From: Voacanga thouarsii | Taxonomy: Eukaryota > Streptophyta > Magnoliopsida > Gentianales > Apocynaceae | Length of the DNA stretch: 64,000 bases | Direction of reading: 5' to 3' | Assembly: GCA_026120185.1 (NCBI GenBank) | Contig: JANUWF010002280.1 | Span: 62,001 to 126,000, forward strand | Program-made: the position numbers and the translations under genes | The notes under the pieces: model-generated | What the model saw: the letters and a program-made list of their open reading frames with translations, nothing else | Told to the model about the DNA's origin: nothing | The model's database searches: none | Shown here: piece by piece, positions 58,251 through 64,000 of the stretch | How positions within the stretch are numbered: the stretch's first letter is position 1 | Layout: the number at the start of each line of letters is the position of its first letter

Positions 58251-60061
58251 GTATGCAGGAAGGAAAAGAAGAGAAAGCTCTCTCTTCCAAGATCAACACC
58301 ACCACTCGCAAATTACCGTCAGCATAGCTAGATACAGACACAAAGAGCCCCAACTCTCAATCAACTCACATTAATCAACACAATCCAATCCTCACACACC
58401 AACCAAACACAACAATATTCAACTCACAAAATAGGCACCAATCTCACAACTATCCCAACCTCCTCAACACACCTGCAATACACCACAATTATACCTATAT
58501 TTTTAAGTTAAAAAATTAATATAATCCCACTCCAACTATCCAAGTACACCCTAATTTTGCTAAAATTTTAGGCTGAAAACTGAGATGAGATTTTACAAGA
58601 ACTTGTCCTCCAAAGGCATAAAATAACATAGGAGGTTATATAGAGAAGCAAACTAGGACTACTCACACTCTCACCTGAAGGGCGAAGAAACAGCCTAGGA
58701 TTCATGCAATCGAGCATTAATTGCGAATGATTTCAACTTCTTTTAACTCAAAGTGCATCAACCTATAATTACACACCAAGGCCAAACCAAATTACTACTT
58801 TCTTTGTTTGAATTTAAATATCTCATTTCGTATTAAAATTTAATATAAAATGATATATTCAAATTAAGATAAAAAGAGTACTAATTTGAACCCGAAGTTG
58901 AAATCTGTTACTTCATTTTCCTATTTTAAAATTTATTTTGTACTAAAACTTAATACAAAATAAGATACATAAATTCGAATAATATAATTATTTTGCACAG
59001 TAACCATTACATTCATCACGTCCTGTAGATAATTATGGAAGGTCCTTTTCAAAGGTTTCTCTTTTGCACCATTGCATCTAATGCCATTTCCATGTAAGAT
59101 CAAATAATTTGGTTAGTTATGAGTCAAATCAAGTTCAATATTGAGATATTCGAATATAACTCCATAATTTTTAAACATGCTCAAACTCCAATTGGAATTC
59201 TATCATTGAGCTTCCGTTCAATTAGATTAAAAAAAAAATCTTAAAAGTTACTGTTCGATTCAAGATTTAACTAGGACAGTATGCTTGAAATATTAATTTG
59301 AATATTCGGCAAAAAATATATGAAATCATAAGCATATATACCATTATTCTATATCACTCAATTAATCTTAAATTCTCCTAACTTTGCTTATTATGTAAGG
59401 TACACAAAGTATCATGCAAGGTCAGCACAAATTACTCTCTCGAATTGGAAGTTCACATATTTATTTTAAAATATATAAAAATAAATATATACTGTACTAA
59501 AATAAATATTTTTATTTAAATTTCTATAATTACATTCTTTATTCAAGAAATATAAATTTCATTGGAATATCACTCCTATTACTAACTTCTATAATTAATA
59601 CAGATAATATAGTAATTTAATCATAATTCTATTTTTTATATTAAATCAAAATAAAATATTCAAATTCTGAGTAAGAGAACATTTCTAGTGGTCTTCATTC
59701 CGAAGGTTAACATACATACGTAATATGCGTATAATTTTTGGTCATCGCAATTGGAAAAAAAGCACAAGGTCATTTTCGCCTTTCTATTCTTGTTTTCCTT
59801 GGTGCTTCTGGGTTCAATAATTGGCTTTAGAAAGCATAGGAGCATGCCTTGACCCTTGTCGCATTTGTATGGGGTAGACTTCTCATTCCAATAAAGATGG
59901 AAGTCAGCATCGACGTGTGAAGAATATAGGTAACTGTCGAAATCTTTCTATTCTCGTGTTTAAAGTGTTAAATAAATTTTGTTTTTAATACCATGACTTT
60001 ATCCCTGAACATGCCAAGTTTCCAACTATATATAGAGGAAAACGCCTCCACATTAACTTGA
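58251..60061. other. AT-rich intergenic sequence, no feature
   Basis: I see no gene, RNA or repeat that can be supported. Open frames are short and lack recognisable motifs. Confidence 0.6.
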
Positions 60062-60413
60062 TTGGGGAGGTAAATTACATATTAAATGATAATATTATAA
60101 TTTTGAAATTAAAAAAACAAAAATAAAATTGTAAAGAAATTTATTATTTTTAAAAATTTTGGGAAGTGGACAACAAAAAATACCTAACAAAAGATACTAA
60201 AGATTTTTGGAATACATATATTTATATTAGAGTTATGTCTTTTAAAAAATAACGATCCCATTTATACATAATTTAGAATCTTAAATTAATCATTATATTC
60301 GGAATACAAAACTTTTAATTCAAAAATTAAAGCCCTCAACTAGTAAGCTAGTAATTAACATGAGTTTGATTCCTATCAAATTTAGAATTAATTTATTTCT
60401 TTTTTAATAGGAA
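60062..60413 (+). repeat. 360-bp repeat, copy R1
   Basis: Begins TTGGGGAGGTAAATTACAT. It shares with R2 and R3 the phrases GGAATACATATA, CCATTTATACATAATTTAGA or close variants, and CAACTAGTAAG, in the same order. It is directly followed by R2. Confidence 0.85.
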
Positions 60414-60790
60414 TTGGGGGAGGTAAATAATATTAAAAGATAATATTATAATTTTTTTAAAAAAATTCAAAAGAATTTTTAAAAATTAAAATTTTTAAAG
60501 AAATTTATTATTTTAAAAAAAAATTGGAAGGTGGACAATAAAAAATACCCAACAAAAAATGCTACGGATTTTTTGGAATACATATATTTTATATTAGAGG
60601 TTTGTCTTTTGAAAAATAATGATCTCATTTATACATAATTTAAAAACTTAAATTAATCGATATATTCAAACTATAAAACTTTTAATGCAAGAATTAAAGC
60701 CTTCAACTAGTAAGTTAAGTAATATGAGTTTGATCTATGCCAAATTTAGAATTAATTTATTTCTTTTTTAAAAGGGAAAATATCCCTATT
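60414..60790 (+). repeat. 360-bp repeat, copy R2 (tandem with R1)
   Basis: Begins TTGGGGGAGGTAAATAATAT and continues in step with R1. Its right flank (TATCCCTATTTTGGTATAAA) is also found after R3 near 62432. So R2 and R3 belong to a larger duplicated block. Confidence 0.85.
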
Positions 60791-61019
60791 TTGGTATAAA
60801 TACTTATACTTCATATTGTACAATTTTCACAAAAAAATGTGAATTGTAATCTTGAAAAAAAAAAAAAAGGTAGTACTTTGATCATTTTGCAAGATATATG
60901 TATGTGTGTGTATGTATGTATGTATGTATAGTAGAGTTACGAGGCATATTACTGGAATTCAGTTCATAGCAAGTATAATTACAATGCAAAAACCGACTGG
61001 AAAGAGAGGAGTAGGAGGA

Positions 61020-61083
61020 AGAAGTGGTGGTGGTGGTGGTGGTGGTGGCCGGGCGGGGGAGGGGAGGGTGAGGGAGGGGGGCA
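61020..61083 (+). repeat. GGT microsatellite and G-rich tract
   Basis: Repeated GGT followed by several runs of three or more G, with short loops, up to 61081. The plus strand meets the simple G-quadruplex pattern. The spot corresponds to the 3' flank of the DUF247 duplicate. Confidence 0.85.
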
Positions 61084-61127
61084 ATAGGGAAAACACCCTT
61101 TTCAAATAATAGTAAGCACAATCATAA

Positions 61128-61235
61128 TAAATCAAGGAGGCGACTGGCGTAACTGTGACACATAACTGAGCACAGCAAGGATAGTTTGCAAAATGGTAAG
61201 AATGAGAGCTAGTACGGCTACGTCCCGGAATTCAA
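61128..61235 (-). pseudogene. DUF247 gene fragment (C-terminal end), duplicated copy
   Basis: About 100 bp match 62918-63022, the last codons of the DUF247 gene, with few differences. They encode the end of the membrane segment and the SQLRQSP tail. The stop region differs (TTGATTTATT instead of TTAATTTAC). Homology ends at 61232-61235. The upstream body of the gene is absent, so this is a truncated duplicate. Confidence 0.82.
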
Positions 61236-62026
61236 ATATTTTGATTTAAAAATTTTGAATACAAATCAAACTATTTAAAATTTCAAACCAATGATTTATA
61301 TTGTGTTCGATTTAGATTGATTTGATTTGTGTCAAACAGATATACATAATTTACTATATACATAAACTACTCCCTAATATTTTATATAAACTATTCCCTA
61401 ATATTTTGATAAAATATTATATACAAAAGTATTAATTAAATATTACAAAAAAGCAATCCTTTCTCAATAATACAAATAATCAAAGTTAAATATATAGTTC
61501 CATACAATATCAAAACGTTACCCAATATCGATAATACAAACTAAATAAAATTAAATACATAGAATGTTTTGCTAATAAATTAGCTTCATATCATATGCTA
61601 ATTAAATTATTTCTTTCCCATCCTTAGTTCTTTTTTTTAAGTATATAGAAGAATGGTAGTATGAGTGATGACTACTGACTAGTAAACATGGAGAGTGGCA
61701 CTGTCGAGACTCGAGAGGAAGAAAGAAAGATGAGGAGAACGGCAAAAGATGGAGGGAAATTAGAAATTTAGATAGCCCGTACATAGAATTTCCTCTTTCA
61801 TATTTTCAATGTTTTAAAATTAAAATAAATTTAATTAATATATACGCCAATTCGAATTGGGTTGGGTAACTAAATTGTCAGTTTATAATTTTTTAAACCC
61901 AAATTAAACCAAACTAACCTAAAAAATCAGAATTCAATTTGAGTTGCATTGGTTCGATTTTCTATATTCCTGAAAAGCCCTACCATATAGGCAAAACACC
62001 TCTACTTCGTACTCAGGAACAAAATA
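61236..62026. other. AT-rich sequence between the DUF247 fragment and repeat R3
   Basis: No gene. Near 61985 AAAAGCCCTA, preceded by AACC-rich sequence, resembles the right end of a hAT-type element (compare GAACAGCCCTA at 48857-48867). No matching left end or duplication was found. Confidence 0.35.
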
Positions 62027-62440
62027 TTGGAGGCATAAGTTACATATGAAAAGATAATATTATTAAATTTTTAAAAAGATAAAAATAAAATCTTTAAAAA
62101 GTTTTTAAAAATAAAATTATTTAAAAGAAATCTATTATTTTAAAAATTTTGGAAAAGTGAACGCTACCCTGTACCCCTTGAATCTGTCTCTACGTCCATT
62201 AATACCCAACAAAACATACTATGGATGTATTTTTTGGAATACATATAGCTAATTAGAGTTTTGTACTTTGAAAAATAATGATCTAATTTATACATAATTT
62301 AGAATCTTAAAATATTCAAATTGTAAAACTTTTAATTCAAGAATTGAAGCCTTCAACTAGTAAGTCAATTAACATGGGTTTGATCCTCATGAAATTTAGA
62401 ATTTATTTATTTATTTTTAATAGAAAAAATATCCCTATTT
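62027..62440 (+). repeat. 360-bp repeat, copy R3
   Basis: Third copy of the R1/R2 repeat (GGAATACATATAGC, TACATAATTTAGAATC, TCAACTAGTAAGTCAATTAACA). It has an insertion of about 50 bp near 62160-62210. Confidence 0.8.
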
Positions 62441-62920
62441 TGATGTAAATATTTATACTTTATATTGTATAATCTTCACATATAGGCATAGTACAGTATA
62501 GAACATCTTAATTAATATACTTCGATCATTTTGCAAGATGAGTGGTTCTATAGCTTTGATCATTCTGTATGCTTGCATATGGGAAATTTTTACAAGCAGT
62601 GCAAGTTTTACCTTCTAGAAAAATATAAGAATTTAAAACTTACATTCTATGCGGATCAGATTCATATAATGGAGGATGATTATAATGAAAAACTCGACTC
62701 AAAAATCAAAATTCTAATATGGATCGAATATACGTTGATCGTCTTCATTGGAGAGTTATATTGCATACAGTGAAAATTGTATAATGCTAACTCTCCAATA
62801 GATACAGTCTACGAATTTACGATACATATAAGAATTTTTCAAAATAGAGGATGAGGGTGAGTGGGTGTGCCAAAGCGTAAATCACCCTTTACCAATAATA
62901 ACAAGCACAATGATAGTAAA
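62441..62920. other. 3' flank of the DUF247 gene
   Basis: The right flank of R3 parallels 60780-61127 (GATCATTTTGCAAGAT at 60888 and 62524; the AATAATAACAAGCACAATGA block near 62893). It would hold the 3' untranslated region of the minus-strand gene. No separate gene is supported. Confidence 0.5.
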
Positions 62921-64000
62921 TTAATGAGGCGACTGGCGTAACTGTGACACATAACTGAGCACAGCAAAGGTAGTTTGCAAAATGGTAAGGATGAGAGCTA
63001 GTACGGCTACGTCCCTGAATTTATCCCACACGGTGTAATCTCCGACTTGCTGCATGATATATCGGTATCTAGGAGCTGTGGTCGTTGAGCGATACCTTCT
63101 TAGTATTTCCATAAACTTTTTCTTATTCTTGTAGTAAGGCTGGCTTACTTGGATGATTCCCTTTTTGGCTAGGAGTTGGACGTCGTCATATGTTGAAATG
63201 AGCTGGTTCATGAATCCCAGGAAGCACGTTACCTTATTCTGTTTATGAAGCTCCTCATACCTCTCCAAATTTTCGAACAACATTTCTGTTTCTTCATTCA
63301 CTAGCATTGTTGGTAGGTAAAGACGGGCGTAAAACATGTGATTCTTGAATTGAATTCCTCTAATTCCAATTCCAGTCGATTCCCTCAAGTAAATTCCCTT
63401 TTTGGCGAACCTGGAGACATACAGACATTCTTTTCCAGCTCCTAGATCACCTTCTTCCCCATCCACATCCTCTTCATCTTCTTCAGAAGAATCATTTCTT
63501 GAACCTCTTCGGCCGAGCAACAAATTTTGGAGGCCATGGAGCAAATCAGAAGGTTGTTCCTCTGACATATCGGTTTTTCTTCTAATTAGCATTTTCAATA
63601 GACTTGAAAATGTTTTATCAGTGGCATACCCTATTGCAGGTAGTATCAACAAATCATACAACACCTGCTTGGACAAAAGATCCGCGGGTCTTTCCCATTT
63701 CTCATGTCTTTTTATGACATTTTGGAAGAATTCTTGCTTCATTAACTCCGTGAGGACTACAAGTGGAATCTGATTTCCCACAAAAAACATCGACTCTGTC
63801 CACATTTGGACATCTTTGCCCAGCTTTTTGCTAAAAACAATGTGATTGTCCGAATATGGCAATTTCGCCCCAAGAATGAACAGCGCTAATTGGAGGAAAA
63901 AACAGCCATCCTTTATCATCATCCATCGGAATTGTGACTCAGTCAAGCCCTGCAATGCTTCATCTTGATAAGTAGCCCTTGCTTTTTCCTCTATACTTCC
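62921..64000 (-). CDS. DUF247 family protein (UPF0481), C-terminal part, open at the window edge
   Basis: A minus-strand open frame of 360 codons enters from the right edge without a start (first visible residues GSIEEKARATYQ) and ends at TAA 62923-62921. The visible part matches the plant DUF247 (PF03140) family: DGCFFLQLALFILG, then ENQIP-like VGNQIPLVVLTELM, then KGIYLRESTGIGIRGIQFKN. It ends in a hydrophobic membrane segment (VAVLALILTILQTTFAVLSY) and a short basic tail. Family members are usually 400-550 residues and single-exon, so about two thirds are visible. An acidic low-complexity insert (DSSEEDEEDVDGEE) lies near 63460-63505. Biochemical function is unknown. Some grass members sit at self-incompatibility loci, which cannot be inferred here. 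It is the only intact host gene in the window. Confidence 0.93.
   Translation of the reverse strand, partial: GSIEEKARATYQDEALQGLTESQFRWMMIKDGCFFLQLALFILGAKLPYSDNHIVFSKKLGKDVQMWTESMFFVGNQIPLVVLTELMKQEFFQNVIKRHEKWERPADLLSKQVLYDLLILPAIGYATDKTFSSLLKMLIRRKTDMSEEQPSDLLHGLQNLLLGRRGSRNDSSEEDEEDVDGEEGDLGAGKECLYVSRFAKKGIYLRESTGIGIRGIQFKNHMFYARLYLPTMLVNEETEMLFENLERYEELHKQNKVTCFLGFMNQLISTYDDVQLLAKKGIIQVSQPYYKNKKKFMEILRRYRSTTTAPRYRYIMQQVGDYTVWDKFRDVAVLALILTILQTTFAVLSYVSQLRQSPH

Noticed and set aside
61980..61992. Possible second hAT-type end AAAAGCCCTA
   Set aside because: No left terminal repeat or 8-bp duplication was located, so no element can be delimited.
62531..62773. 80-codon plus-strand frame downstream of the DUF247 gene
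   Set aside because: No recognisable domain, and it lies in the 3' flank. The parallel block at 60888-61127 does not preserve the frame.

Overview
The window comes from a plant nuclear genome, most likely a eudicot (an inference from element types and AT-richness). Almost all of it is transposable-element sequence. The only clear host gene is a DUF247-family protein gene on the minus strand, running off the right edge. There is no bacterial, organellar or RNA-gene content that I can support.

The left 33 kb is one nest of LTR retrotransposons. An old Ty1/copia element (family A, copy A') keeps its reverse transcriptase/RNase H from 1075 and its 3' LTR (2543-2710, resuming at 31688-33331). A Sirevirus-type copia element (B, 2711-31682) is inserted in that 3' LTR. 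A Ty3/gypsy chromovirus (C, 3519-17668) with very long 4.4-kb LTRs is inserted in the 5' LTR of B. Two solo LTRs of family A (20767-22811 and 24914-27038), each with a perfect 5-bp target duplication, interrupt the integrase and RNase H of B. A third A-type LTR (1-1074) interrupts the reverse transcriptase of A'.

From 33912 to 50343 a second family-A element (A'') lies on the minus strand with an AATGT target duplication. A 6.9-kb hAT DNA transposon (41991-48867, 8-bp duplication GATATAAT) sits in its 5' LTR and carries a nearly complete, frameshifted transposase. A'' in turn interrupts an unrelated copia-type LTR (D, 33332-33911 and 50349-50605).

The right part (50.6-64 kb) holds older remains: a minus-strand gypsy pol fragment (51.7-53.9 kb), a plus-strand gypsy pol fragment related to C (53.9-55.4 kb), and a badly decayed minus-strand retroelement ORF (about 57-58.2 kb). 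Then comes AT-rich host sequence with three copies of a roughly 360-bp repeat, a truncated duplicate of the DUF247 3' end (61.13-61.23 kb) and the DUF247 gene itself.

All autonomous-looking genes are damaged. Many stops and lost metal ligands are C-to-T or G-to-A changes, as expected for cytosine-methylated, silenced elements. I found no convincing new multi-gene system. The most distinctive items are an intact leader ORF with SUMO-interaction-like motifs in C, a Pol III promoter-like (tRNA-like) module inside the C LTRs, the third ORF of the Sirevirus, whose domain also appears in the 57-58 kb remnant, and the reconstructable insertion order.
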